A DNA stretch of 64,000 bases. It comes from Actinomadura cremea (GTDB taxonomy: Bacteria > Actinomycetota > Actinomycetes > Streptosporangiales > Streptosporangiaceae). Position numbers and translations under genes: made by a program. The stretch spans positions 37,831 to 101,830 of the forward strand of contig NZ_BMRF01000026.1 in NCBI RefSeq assembly GCF_014648495.1, read 5' to 3'. The notes under the pieces are model-generated. The model saw nothing but the letters and a program-made list of their open reading frames with translations. It did not search any database and was not told where the DNA came from. How positions within the stretch are numbered: the stretch's first letter is position 1; every line of letters starts with the position of its first letter. Of the stretch, positions 8,144 through 16,799 are shown in pieces.

Positions 8144-8988
8144 TCGAGATCGTCCGGCCGGGGCCGCTGGCGACCGTCCAGGACCTCGGCAGGCCCGGTC
8201 TCGCGCATCTGGGCGTCCCCCGGTCGGGGGCGGCGGACGAGCGGGCGCTGCGGCTCGCGAACCGGCTCGTGGGCAATCCGGAGGGCGCGGCGGGCGTGGA
8301 GCTCACGCTGGGCGGGGCGGTGCTGCGCTTTCACCGTGCGGTGTGGATCGCGGTCACGGGTGCGATGCTTCCGGTGCGCGTCGGGGGACGCGGGTCCGGG
8401 ACGAACGCGCCGTGCCACGTGTCGGAGGGCGCTCTCGTCGAGTTCGGTATGCCGGTGTCCGGGTTGCGCAGTTATCTGGCCGTGCGGGGCGGGGTCGCGG
8501 CAGGGGAAGTGCTGGGGAGCCGTTCGACCGACCTGTTGTCGGGGCTGGGCCCGGCGCCGTTGAAGGCCGGTGACCGGTTGCCCCTGGGGCCTGCCACGGG
8601 ACTTGACCCGATCACCGTCGACATCGTTCCCGGTGTCTCCCTACCGGAGACGCCGGTACTGCGGGTCTTGCCCGGCCCCAGGGACGACTGGTTCGCGCAG
8701 GACGCACTGCACACGCTCACGTCCGCCATGTACGAGGTTTCACCGGACAGCAACCGGGTCGGGGTTCGTTTGGACGGCCCGGCGCTGCAACGGTCGCGCC
8801 AAGGGGAACTGGGCAGCGAGGGGATGGTCACCGGGGCGGTGCAGGTGCCGCCCAGCGGGCTGCCCATCGTCTTCCTCGCCGACCATCCGACGACCGGCGG
8901 CTACCCCGTCATCGCGGTGCTGGACTCCGCGTCCGTCCCGGACGCGGCTCAGCTGCGCCCGGGGCAGCGCGTCCGGTTCCGGCTCTAG
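8140..8988 (+). CDS. pxpC: 5-oxoprolinase subunit C (biotin-dependent carboxyltransferase-like)
   Basis: A 282-aa protein from TTG 8140 overlapping the pxpB stop by 4 nt. The start IEIVRPGPLATVQDLGRPG and the segment GVPRSGAADERALRLANRL are the signature of PxpC/KipA (allophanate hydrolase subunit 2) proteins. A further conserved stretch, SNRVGVRLDGPAL, occurs near residues 205-217. All three Pxp subunits are chained by 4-nt overlaps, indicating one transcript and balanced synthesis. The stop shares a CTAG with the convergent phosphatase gene. Confidence 0.93.
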   Translation: MIEIVRPGPLATVQDLGRPGLAHLGVPRSGAADERALRLANRLVGNPEGAAGVELTLGGAVLRFHRAVWIAVTGAMLPVRVGGRGSGTNAPCHVSEGALVEFGMPVSGLRSYLAVRGGVAAGEVLGSRSTDLLSGLGPAPLKAGDRLPLGPATGLDPITVDIVPGVSLPETPVLRVLPGPRDDWFAQDALHTLTSAMYEVSPDSNRVGVRLDGPALQRSRQGELGSEGMVTGAVQVPPSGLPIVFLADHPTTGGYPVIAVLDSASVPDAAQLRPGQRVRFRL

Positions 8989-9680
8989 GTGAGCGGGGCG
9001 GGCGCGGACCAGTCCAGGTGCGAGACGTCGTTGAAGCCGCGGACCTGTGTCAGGTCGCCGATCCGCACCAGCCGGGAGATCGACGCGTTGTCGGGGGCGA
9101 GGAACGCGAACGGCCGGGAGCCGGTCGCGGCGGCGAGCGCCTGCGCGATCGCGGCGCCGTGGGAGAACACCGCGATGCGCCCGCCCGCGTGCTTCGCGGC
9201 GAGCCGGGTGAGGCTCTCCTCGATCCGCGCGGCGAACGCCTCGGCCGCCTCCGCGCCGGGGATCAGGTCCCAGCGCTCCGCGGCGAACACCCGCTGCGCG
9301 AGGGGGTCGTTCTCGGCGACCCTGCGGCGGAACACGCCGCCCTCCCACTCGCCGAGGTGCACCTCGCGCATGCCCGGCTCGACGATGGGCTCCATGCCGA
9401 GCCGGGCGGCGAGCGGCGCGGCCGTCTCGTGCGTCCGGCGCAGCGTCGTCACGTAGAGGGCGTCGAACGTCTCGCCGCAGAGCCGCTCTCCGACCTGCTC
9501 CGCCTGCTCCCGTCCCTCCGGCGCCAGTTCCGGGTCGCCCTGCCCGTCCACCGTCGGGAACCGGACGTCGGCGCGGGCCGGGGCGGACGCGCCGTGCCGG
9601 ATGAGCAGCACCTCCGTCGCACCGTCGGGGGCCTTGTACCGCGTCTGCCGGTATTCGACCGGCTCATCCCGCTCGTCCAC
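8985..9680 (-). CDS. Histidine phosphatase family protein
   Basis: A 231-aa protein with the catalytic LLIRHGASA motif near residue 27, the second Arg in LRRTHETAAPL, a Glu in EVHLGEWEG and the second catalytic His in VFSHGAAI. This is the phosphoglycerate mutase-like fold; substrate unknown. Start is GTG 9680, seven nt after the -10-like TAGTGT (9693-9688, minus strand), so the message may be leaderless. It converges on pxpC and its stop overlaps the pxpC stop on a palindromic CTAG. Confidence 0.88.
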   Translation of the reverse strand: MDERDEPVEYRQTRYKAPDGATEVLLIRHGASAPARADVRFPTVDGQGDPELAPEGREQAEQVGERLCGETFDALYVTTLRRTHETAAPLAARLGMEPIVEPGMREVHLGEWEGGVFRRRVAENDPLAQRVFAAERWDLIPGAEAAEAFAARIEESLTRLAAKHAGGRIAVFSHGAAIAQALAAATGSRPFAFLAPDNASISRLVRIGDLTQVRGFNDVSHLDWSAPAPLT

Positions 9681-9730
9681 GATGCGAACACTAACGTCCG
9701 CCCCGCCGCCCGTGCCGGGCGGCCCGCCGG

Positions 9731-10471
9731 TCAGGCGAGCGCGCCGCCGTCGATGTCGAGGACGGTGCCGGTGACGAACGACGCACCGGGGCTGGCGAGG
9801 AACGCCACGCCCGCCGCGATCTCCTCGGGCCGCCCGTAGCGGCCCAGCGCGTTGAGGCTCCGCTGGAAGTCGGCGGTCGGACCGTCCGGGGGGTTCATGT
9901 CGGTCGCGGTCGAGCCCGTCCCGACGACGTTCACGGTGATCCCGCGCCCGGCCAGGTCGCGCGCGACGCCCTGGCTGTAGCCGACGACCGCCGCCTTGGT
10001 CGCCGCGTAGTCGGCCACGCCCGGCGAACCGGTGCGGCGGCCCAGGTTGGACCCGATCGTGATGACCCGCCCGCCGTCGGCCAGCAGCGGCGCGGCGGCG
10101 CGGACGGCGGCCACGACGCCGTGCAGGTTCACGTCGTAGATCCGGTCGAACGCCGCGATGTCGTCCTGCTCGCCGACCGGCCCGTAGGAGATCACGCCCG
10201 CGTTGTTGACCAGCACGTCCAACCGCCCGAAGTCGGCCGCGACCGCCCGGACCAGTTCCGCGACCTGGGCGGGATCGGCCATGTCGGCGCGGTAGGCGCC
10301 GCCCCGGCGGCCCGCCGCCTCGATGTCGCGGACCACCTCCTTGGCGCCGTCCGCGGACGCCACGTAGCCGACCGCGACGTCCGCGCCGCGGGCGGCGAGT
10401 TCGCGGGCCGTCGCCGCGCCGATGCCCCGCGACCCGCCCGTCACGAGTGCCACCTTGCCGTCGAGTTCCAT
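9731..10471 (-). CDS. SDR family oxidoreductase
   Basis: A 246-aa short-chain dehydrogenase: TGGSRGIG cofactor loop at residues 12-19, NNAG near 90, catalytic Ser in the TIGSN segment and Tyr/Lys in YAATK. It probably uses NADP(H); substrate unknown. ATG 10471 is chosen because GGAGG lies 5 nt upstream and MELDGKVALVTGG is the typical SDR start. It is divergent from a TetR gene with a palindromic operator between them, so it is probably the repressor's target. Confidence 0.88.
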   Translation of the reverse strand: MELDGKVALVTGGSRGIGAATARELAARGADVAVGYVASADGAKEVVRDIEAAGRRGGAYRADMADPAQVAELVRAVAADFGRLDVLVNNAGVISYGPVGEQDDIAAFDRIYDVNLHGVVAAVRAAAPLLADGGRVITIGSNLGRRTGSPGVADYAATKAAVVGYSQGVARDLAGRGITVNVVGTGSTATDMNPPDGPTADFQRSLNALGRYGRPEEIAAGVAFLASPGASFVTGTVLDIDGGALA

Positions 10472-10487
10472 CACGCCTCCATTTATG

Positions 10488-10499
10488 TACCGATCGGTA
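10488..10499. promoter_or_regulatory. TetR operator in the SDR/TetR divergent promoter
   Basis: A perfect 12-bp palindrome, TACCGATCGGTA, lies between the divergent SDR and TetR genes. A related half-site (GACCGATA) recurs at about 10521-10528. In TetR-family divergons such palindromes usually bind the repressor and control both promoters. Confidence 0.65.
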
Positions 10500-10554
10500 T
10501 CGAAGTAGACCTTATATACTGACCGATACACAACGCAAGGAAGGGAGGCGGCGG

Positions 10555-11172
10555 ATGCCGACGGGACGCCCCCGCGAATTCGACGTCGACGAGCGGCTCG
10601 ACCGCGCCCTGGACGTCTTCTGGCGGCAGGGCTACGAGGGCACCGCCCTGTCCGACCTGACCGAGGCGATGGGCATCAACCGGCCCAGCCTCTACGCCGC
10701 GTACGGCAACAAGGAGGCGCTGTTCCGCAAGGTCCTCGACCGGTACGCCGAAGGGCCCGCCGGGTACGTCCGGGCGGCCCTGGACGAGCCCAGCGCGCGC
10801 GCCGTCGCGGACGCGATCCTGCGGGGCGCGATCGAGGTCACCACGAGCGGCCCCGGAGGTTGCCTGCTGGTCCAGGGCGCGCTCGTGACGGGACGGCAGA
10901 ACGAGGCCGCCCGCCAGGAGATCGAGGCGAGGCGGCGCTGGGCGGAGGAGATGCTGGCCGAACGCTTCGAGCGCGCGCGCGCCGAGGGCGACCTCCCGCC
11001 CGGCACCGACACCGACGCCCTGGCCCGGTACGTCTGGTCGGTCTCGTACGGGTTGTCGGTGCAGGCGGCCGGCGGCACGTCGCCCGAAGACCTGCACCGG
11101 GCCGCCGACATGGCCCTCAAGGCCCTGCCGACCTCCGGCGCCCGCACCGCGGACTCCTCGCCGCACGGCTGA
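10555..11172 (+). CDS. TetR/AcrR family transcriptional regulator
   Basis: A 205-aa regulator. The N-terminal helix-turn-helix (residues ~10-55) has FDVDERLDRALDVFWRQGYEG, TALSDLTEAMGINRPSLYAA and YGNKEALF, typical of the TetR fold. The C-terminal ligand domain (VTTSGPGGCLLVQGAL) resembles the AcrR/YdhM-type subgroup found with SDR or NADH reductase genes. RBS GGGAGG precedes ATG 10555. It likely represses itself and the divergent SDR gene through the palindrome between them. Confidence 0.88.
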   Translation: MPTGRPREFDVDERLDRALDVFWRQGYEGTALSDLTEAMGINRPSLYAAYGNKEALFRKVLDRYAEGPAGYVRAALDEPSARAVADAILRGAIEVTTSGPGGCLLVQGALVTGRQNEAARQEIEARRRWAEEMLAERFERARAEGDLPPGTDTDALARYVWSVSYGLSVQAAGGTSPEDLHRAADMALKALPTSGARTADSSPHG

Positions 11173-11205
11173 CCCCCGCGAACCGACCCGTCCGCCGGAC
11201 GCCGG

Positions 11206-12291
11206 TCAGGGCAGGAGGGGCCGCACCCTCGCGAGTTCGGCGTCGAGGAGGTCGGCGGGCACGTCCTCCCAGGTGGTGACGGTCACGTCGCCGCCGTCGG
11301 GCCGCCAGACGCCCGCGACACGCCCCTCGTGCAGGACGACCGGGGAGATCCACCCGGCGGTGCGGCTCACCTCGCGCCGGCGCTCGGCCGGCACCAGGTA
11401 CGTCGCGCCCGTCCCGGCGCCCAGGACGTACTGGTCGAACGCGCCCAGCAGCCGGACGGACGCCGCCGGTCCGGCGTCGAGCAGCGCGTCGCGGTGCTCG
11501 ACCGGCAGGTACATCGGGACGCCGTCCACCTCGACGGTGCACAGCTCGCCGTCGAGGGCGGCGAACCAGCTCCTGACGTCCTTCTTCCGGTTCGCGTTGC
11601 GCATGAGCCAGTTGTCGAACATGTCGGGCGTGGCGGGACCGTGCGCCCCCAGGAACGCGCGGACGACCGTGCGCGCGGCCTCGTCCACCGGCGGCGGGCC
11701 CGTCCAGCCGGGCACCCGGCCCGCCGGGGACGCGAACGTGACCCGCGTGCCCCGCGACGGGCCGTGGCACAGCACGCCCCACCAGGCGAGGGGCTTGAGC
11801 AGGGTGCCCCAGCCGGACCCGAGCACCTCCCGCAGGTGCGTGGAGCCGGTGTCCTCGACGACGGCCCGCGTCAGCTCCTCGCGCGTGAGCACGGCGCCGC
11901 CCGCGAGCGCCCGCGTCGCGGCCTCGGCGATCGCCTCCAGGTCGGCGGGCGTGGCGCCGAACGCCTTCTGCCAGCTCGGCTTCTCCCAGTGCCGGGCGGC
12001 CCCGCACAGCGCCAGGTACGCGGCGGCCTCGTCGGCGGGCAGCAGGTGCAGGGTGCCCCGCATCGCCCACGTCCTGACGAGCGTCCGTCCGTCCCGCACG
12101 GCCCGAGCGGCCTCGCCCGCCTCCGGGGACGCGCGCCGGACCGCCACGGCGAGTTCGGCGGCCGACGCCACCTGCGCCTGCACTCCGCCGAGACGGCGCG
12201 CGACGTCCACCGCCGACGCCGCGTCCGGCCGGGCGACGAACTGCCGCCGCATCCGCCAGGCCAGCACCTGCGCCCACGTCACCGAGGTCAT
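11206..12291 (-). CDS. Winged-helix DNA-binding domain-containing protein (HTH_42 family)
   Basis: A 361-aa protein with RLGGVQAQV near residue 33, VRTWAMRGTLHLL near 70 and the acidic LGAFDQYVLG in the C-terminal part. These are landmarks of the actinobacterial winged-helix family related to AlkX/YcaQ-like DNA glycosylases. ATG 12291 lies 6 nt after TCTAAT on the minus strand, consistent with a leaderless start; a GTG at 12309 is possible. It follows the AAA+ gene by 31 nt on the same strand. A DNA-repair role is inference from family only. Confidence 0.78.
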   Translation of the reverse strand: MTSVTWAQVLAWRMRRQFVARPDAASAVDVARRLGGVQAQVASAAELAVAVRRASPEAGEAARAVRDGRTLVRTWAMRGTLHLLPADEAAAYLALCGAARHWEKPSWQKAFGATPADLEAIAEAATRALAGGAVLTREELTRAVVEDTGSTHLREVLGSGWGTLLKPLAWWGVLCHGPSRGTRVTFASPAGRVPGWTGPPPVDEAARTVVRAFLGAHGPATPDMFDNWLMRNANRKKDVRSWFAALDGELCTVEVDGVPMYLPVEHRDALLDAGPAASVRLLGAFDQYVLGAGTGATYLVPAERRREVSRTAGWISPVVLHEGRVAGVWRPDGGDVTVTTWEDVPADLLDAELARVRPLLP

Positions 12292-12322
12292 CCCCCGATT
12301 AGACCGCACGCCGCCGACAGGT

Positions 12323-14929
12323 TCAGGCGAGCCGGTGCGACAGCTCGGCGAACGCGTCGCGGACGTCCTCGGCGGTGAGGACGGTCAGGTCGGCGGCGGT
12401 CGCCGCCCGCCCCAGCTCGGCGGCCCGCAGCGCCCGGCACGCGCACGCCTTCTCGTAGAGCGAGCGGGCGAACCGGCCGTTGCCGAGCTCGTCGATGCGG
12501 CCGGTGCCGCAGGCCCGCTGGAAGACGAGCGCCAGGTCGTCCAGGGCGCGGTCCTCCCACTGGTCGCCGCCCTGCTCGGCGATCAGCTGGGCGATGCGCA
12601 GCAGCTCGTCGGGCCCGTAGGACGGGAAGTCCACCCGGACGTCGAACCGGGACGCCAGGCCCGGATTGGACGCCAGGAACCGGTCCATGTCGTCCTCGTA
12701 CCCGGCGAGGACGACGACGAGCCGGTCGCGGTCGTCCTCCGCGCGCTTGAGCAGCACCTGCACGGCCTCCTGCCCGAACGCGTCGCCGCCCGCGTAGCCC
12801 GGATTGCTCAGCGCGTACGCCTCGTCCACGAACAGGACGCCGCCGAGCGCCGAGTCGACGACCTTGTTCGTCTTGAGGGCCGTCGCCCCCAGATGCTCGC
12901 CGACCAGGTCGGCGCGCTGCGCCTCGACCACCTCGGGACGGACGAGGAGCCCGAACGCCGCGAAGATGCGGCCGAGCACGCGCGCCACCGTCGTCTTGCC
13001 CGTGCCCGGCGGGCCGGTGAACACGAAATGCCTGGTGGGAGGGCGGGTGACCAGGCCCTGCTCCTGGCGCATCCGGGCGACCTGCAACTGCGCGGCGATC
13101 TCCCGGACCTGCCGTTTCACCGGCCCCAGGCCGATCATCGCGTCCAGCGAGCCGAGCGCCTCCTCCAGGGTGGGCGTCTCGGCGTACCCGCGGAACCGCT
13201 CGGTGACCTCGGCGAACGCGGCCTCGACGTCCTCCGCGCGAAGGGTCGTCAGATCGTCGGCGCTCGGCCCCGCGCCCTTCCCGGACGACGCCGCGTCGAC
13301 CACGCGGACGTCCCGCGCGCGGGCCGCCGCCTCCATCAGCGACCGGACGAACCGCCCGTTGCCGAGCTCGTCGACGATGCCGCGCCGCTCGACCTCCTCG
13401 AACCGCGTGGCGAGCCTGCGGCGGGCCTCCGCGTCCAGCCGGTCCTCGCGCCGGGACACGTGCCGCTCGGCGATCCGCAGCAGCTCGTCCGGCCGGTACG
13501 ACGGGAACCGGACGCGCGTGCCGAACCGGGACGCGAGCCCGGGGTTGGAGTCGAGGAACTCGGCCATCTGCGCGTCGTAGCCCGCGAGGATGACGACGAG
13601 GTTCTCGCGGTCGTCCTCGGCGCGCTTCAGCAGCGTCTGCACGGCCTCGTCGCCGAACCGGTCGGGCTGCCCCTCCCCCGAGTTGACCAGCGCGTACGCC
13701 TCGTCGATGAACAGCAGCCCGCCGAGCGCCGAGTCGATCAGCCGGTTCGTCTTGATCGCGGTGGCGCCGAGGTACTCCCCCACGAGGTCGGCGCGGTGCG
13801 CCTCCACGACCGTCGCCTCGGGCAGCAGCCCGAACGCGTAGAAGATCTTGGCGAGGACGCGGGCGACGGTCGTCTTGCCGGTACCCGGCGGGCCCACGAA
13901 GACGAAGTGCCGCATCGGCTTCTCGGTGGGCACCCCGGCGGCGGCGCGCAGGTGCGCGGCCTCGATCGACGCGGCGATCGAGCGGACCTGCCGCTTGACC
14001 GGCTCCAGCCCGACCATGCCCTCGAGTTCGGCGAGCGCCTCCTCGACCGAGATGTCCGGACGGTCGTCCGAGCGGCGCCCGGACGGCCCGTCGGGCTCGG
14101 GGGGATCCGCGGGATCGGCGGCGCGGGCCGCGGCCCGCTGCTCGTACGCCGCCCGCGTCGCCGCGGGGACCCCGGCGGGCGGCGCCGGACCGTCCCCCTC
14201 GGCCGTCCCGGCATCGTCGCCGCCCCCCGGCCCGCCGCGCCGATCCGGACGATCGGAACGATCCGGACGACCGGGCCGCGGGCCGCCCTTCCCCGCACCG
14301 GGCGGATCGTCCCCCTTCGGGGGCTTCGAGCCCGCCTGCTCCTGCACCCACCCGGTCTCGTACTCCTCCGCGGGCGCGCTGCGGCGGGCCTGGTCCCAGC
14401 GGTACGCGAGGACGGCCAGCGCGGCGGCCCACCCCGGAGCCACGCTCGCCTCCGGCAGCGGCTGCGCCACCGCGGCGGTGATCAACCCCGCGGCGCCCAG
14501 CGCGAGCACGGCCGTCCGCCACGGCGCGTACCCGCGCAACCGGAACGCGACCACCGCGACCGGGACGGCCAGCGCCCCCAGCAGGAGCTCGGACGCCAGA
14601 TAGGGCGGGCGGCCATCGTCCGGGTACAGACGTCCCAGCGGGATCGACAGCGCGAGCCACGACGCGACCACCGCGACGACGGCCATTCCCGTGGGGGAAC
14701 GCAAGGTCAGATGGCCCACGACGAGCAGGATCACGGCGAACGCGGCCGTGCCCAGCACCGGCCCGTCCAGCACCACCATGGCCGACAGCACGAGGGCGAC
14801 GAGCAGCAGCCCGCCCAGGAAGCGCAGCCCGGGGGGAACCTGGAAGTAGCGCCAGCGCAGGCGCTCGAAGAGATCCCGTGCCCCGGCGCCGGTCGCCGGG
14901 CGGGAGCGGGACCTGCCGAACGAATCCAT
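12323..14929 (-). CDS. Membrane-anchored tandem AAA+ ATPase (CbxX/SpoVK type)
   Basis: An 868-aa protein. Residues ~38-178 hold about six hydrophobic segments, followed by a charged, Gly/Pro-rich linker to about 290. Two CbxX/CfqX-like AAA+ modules follow: Walker A GPPGTGKTTVARVL at ~346 and ~639, Walker B LLFIDEAYAL and VLFVDEAYAL, sensor-1 ILAGY/VLAGY, and NPGLASRF arginine-finger segments in both. EccA of type VII secretion has one such module; here it is doubled and membrane-tethered, and no ESX gene is nearby. It probably remodels a protein partner at the membrane. ATG 14929 is used; a TTG directly upstream is possible. Confidence 0.82.
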   Translation of the reverse strand: MDSFGRSRSRPATGAGARDLFERLRWRYFQVPPGLRFLGGLLLVALVLSAMVVLDGPVLGTAAFAVILLVVGHLTLRSPTGMAVVAVVASWLALSIPLGRLYPDDGRPPYLASELLLGALAVPVAVVAFRLRGYAPWRTAVLALGAAGLITAAVAQPLPEASVAPGWAAALAVLAYRWDQARRSAPAEEYETGWVQEQAGSKPPKGDDPPGAGKGGPRPGRPDRSDRPDRRGGPGGGDDAGTAEGDGPAPPAGVPAATRAAYEQRAAARAADPADPPEPDGPSGRRSDDRPDISVEEALAELEGMVGLEPVKRQVRSIAASIEAAHLRAAAGVPTEKPMRHFVFVGPPGTGKTTVARVLAKIFYAFGLLPEATVVEAHRADLVGEYLGATAIKTNRLIDSALGGLLFIDEAYALVNSGEGQPDRFGDEAVQTLLKRAEDDRENLVVILAGYDAQMAEFLDSNPGLASRFGTRVRFPSYRPDELLRIAERHVSRREDRLDAEARRRLATRFEEVERRGIVDELGNGRFVRSLMEAAARARDVRVVDAASSGKGAGPSADDLTTLRAEDVEAAFAEVTERFRGYAETPTLEEALGSLDAMIGLGPVKRQVREIAAQLQVARMRQEQGLVTRPPTRHFVFTGPPGTGKTTVARVLGRIFAAFGLLVRPEVVEAQRADLVGEHLGATALKTNKVVDSALGGVLFVDEAYALSNPGYAGGDAFGQEAVQVLLKRAEDDRDRLVVVLAGYEDDMDRFLASNPGLASRFDVRVDFPSYGPDELLRIAQLIAEQGGDQWEDRALDDLALVFQRACGTGRIDELGNGRFARSLYEKACACRALRAAELGRAATAADLTVLTAEDVRDAFAELSHRLA

Positions 14930-15173
14930 CAAAAGCGAGTAAAGCGCAGTGGCGCGCGGAACGGGACTCCCCTGGCACGGTTCGTCGTCTCTTACAAAGA
15001 CACTTGCATCACTTCCCGGCAACCGAATGGAGCGTGCCCGGCCGACCGGACCAGGACATTCGTCTCCCCCGACGCGCCCGTACCCGGGCGGGCCGGTTCG
15101 CGCCCTAGGATCTGGTCGCCGGGCCGTGCCGACGCCCGGCCGCCGCCACCGCGCACCATCCAGGGGGACTTCC

Positions 15174-15971
15174 GTGACCGACCCGACCGGCGCCCTGCCG
15201 GGCCTGGACGACTCCGCCCCCGCGATCCCCGCGCCCCCCGAGCCCGCGAGCCGCCCGCGCGCCGCCGGGTACGAGATCGAGCACGAACTGCGCGCGGCCC
15301 TCGGCACCGGCGGGCGTCCCGTCCGGATCGCCGGGGTGGACGAGGTCGGGCGCGGCGCGTGGGCCGGACCGGTCGTCGTGTGCGCGGCGATGACGGACCT
15401 GAGCGCACCGCCCGTCCTGCGGGGCCGCAAGGACCGCACGGTCGCGCTGACCGATTCCAAGCTGCTCAGCCGCGCCCACCGCGAGTCGTTCGCCGAGGTC
15501 CTGCCCGGCTGGCTAACCGGGCACGCCGTCGGCGCCGCCGCCCCCGAGGAGATCGACGAGGTCGGGATGACCGAGGCGCTGCGGCGTGCCGCCGTCCGCG
15601 CGCTGGAGGCGCTGCCCGTCCCGCCCGACGTGGTGATCCTCGACGGCGGGCAGGACTTCCTGCGGCCCCCGTGGCGGGTCCGCTGCGAGATCAAGGCCGA
15701 CCAGCGGTCGGTGACGGTCGCGGCGGCGTCCGTCCTGGCGAAGGTCCACCGCGACCGCCTCATGGCCGACCTGGACGGCGCGTTCCCCGGCTACGGGTTC
15801 GCCGACAGCTCCGGATACCCGTCGCCCGTCCACCAGCGGACGCTGGAGGAGTCGGGCCCCACGCCGCAGCACCGGCTTTCGTGGTCGTACCTGGACGATC
15901 TGCCGCGCTGGCGGCACCTGAAGAAGCACCGGGACCCGCTGGCCGGGGAAGGGCAGCTCAGCCTCCTCTGA
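15174..15971 (+). CDS. rnhB: Ribonuclease HII
   Basis: A 265-aa protein that removes ribonucleotides from RNA-DNA hybrids. The active-site signature is [14 protein letters not shown] (residues ~48-61, with the DEVGRG acidic pair). Further motifs are [43 protein letters not shown] and the RNase HII-specific SSGYPSPVH. The N-terminal ~40 residues are a Pro/Ala-rich extension. GTG 15174 is preceded by AGGGGGA at a good distance. It is divergent from the AAA+ gene with a 244-nt spacer in which no gene is seen. Confidence 0.95.
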   Translation: MTDPTGALPGLDDSAPAIPAPPEPASRPRAAGYEIEHELRAALGTGGRPVRIAGVDEVGRGAWAGPVVVCAAMTDLSAPPVLRGRKDRTVALTDSKLLSRAHRESFAEVLPGWLTGHAVGAAAPEEIDEVGMTEALRRAAVRALEALPVPPDVVILDGGQDFLRPPWRVRCEIKADQRSVTVAAASVLAKVHRDRLMADLDGAFPGYGFADSSGYPSPVHQRTLEESGPTPQHRLSWSYLDDLPRWRHLKKHRDPLAGEGQLSLL

Positions 15972-16033
15972 CGCCGTCGCCGTGCGTCATCGCCTCCGGC
16001 CCGGGTATGGCCACCCGAACGGGAGGTGGATCC

Positions 16034-16681
16034 ATGGACGCTGTCGTGAAGAGACTGCTGCGCGAGTCCGGGGAGACGTTCTCCGAAGAGGCCGGGTTCG
16101 AACTCAAGGACACGCCCTCCGCGCTGTTCAAGCTGCTCGTCCTCACCAACCTGCTCAGCGCCCGCATCTCGTCGGGGATCGCGCTGGCGGCGGCCCGCGA
16201 GCTGTTCGCGGCCGGGGGCGGGACCGCGCGGGGCATGGCCGGGTTGAGCTGGCAGGACCGCGTCGACGCGCTGGGCCGGGGCCACTACGTCCGCTACGAC
16301 GAGAGCACCGCGTCCCGGTTGGGCGACACCGCCGAGATCGTCCAGGACAGGTACAAGGGCGACCTGCGCAGGCTCGCCATCGAGGCGGAACGCGACCGGC
16401 GCAAGGCGGGCGACCTGCTGCGGGAGTTCCCCGGCGTCGGCCCCACCGGCGTGGACATCTTCTGCCGCGAGGCCCAGGCGGTGTGGCCGTGGCTGCGCCC
16501 CTACATCGACGACCAGGTGAAGAAGGGCGCCGACCGGCTCGGCCTGCCCACCGACCCGGACGAGCTGGCCGGCGAGGTCGCCGACAAGGACCTCGCCCGG
16601 CTGACCGCCGCGCTCGTCCGGGTCGGCCGCGACAAGAAGCTCGCCGAGTCGTTCAAGGAGAGGGCGACGGCCGGACGGTGA
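16034..16681 (+). CDS. HhH-GPD-like protein, endonuclease III-related
   Basis: A 215-aa protein with a helix-hairpin-helix motif FPGVGPTGVDIF near residues 136-147 and an Asp-containing WPWLRPYIDDQ segment about 18 residues later. The layout is that of endonuclease III/MutY-type base-excision enzymes. The catalytic Lys position of bifunctional glycosylases (in the GVG-R-K motif) is Thr here, and no C-terminal Cys cluster for a 4Fe-4S centre is present. It may therefore be monofunctional or non-catalytic. RBS GGGAGGTGG precedes ATG 16034. It lies 62 nt downstream of rnhB. Confidence 0.72.
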   Translation: MDAVVKRLLRESGETFSEEAGFELKDTPSALFKLLVLTNLLSARISSGIALAAARELFAAGGGTARGMAGLSWQDRVDALGRGHYVRYDESTASRLGDTAEIVQDRYKGDLRRLAIEAERDRRKAGDLLREFPGVGPTGVDIFCREAQAVWPWLRPYIDDQVKKGADRLGLPTDPDELAGEVADKDLARLTAALVRVGRDKKLAESFKERATAGR

Positions 16682-16695
16682 CCCCGGCCGCAGCG

Positions 16696-16724
16696 GGCCC
16701 GGCGGCGCCGCCGGCCGCCCCCTT
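16696..16724. terminator. GC-rich hairpin between convergent genes
   Basis: A near-perfect dyad GGCCCGGCGG/CGCCGCCGGCC is followed on the plus strand by CCGCCCCCTTT. It lies just after the HhH gene stop and before the convergent TerD stop, and is a plausible terminator for the plus-strand gene. Confidence 0.5.
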
Positions 16725-16799
16725 TACGTAGTACGCACGCGGAGAGTGCGGACGCCTGTGCGCTTCGCACACGAGGCGGTGCCCGCCGGGCGGTCGCGG

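Noticed and set aside
8985-9000. Terminator after pxpC
   Set aside because: No stem-loop is visible; the convergent stops overlap instead.
11273-16681. A plus-strand frame of about 1,800 codons
   Set aside because: It runs antisense to the winged-helix and AAA+ genes and joins the genuine HhH gene only at its end. The upstream part has no recognisable domains.
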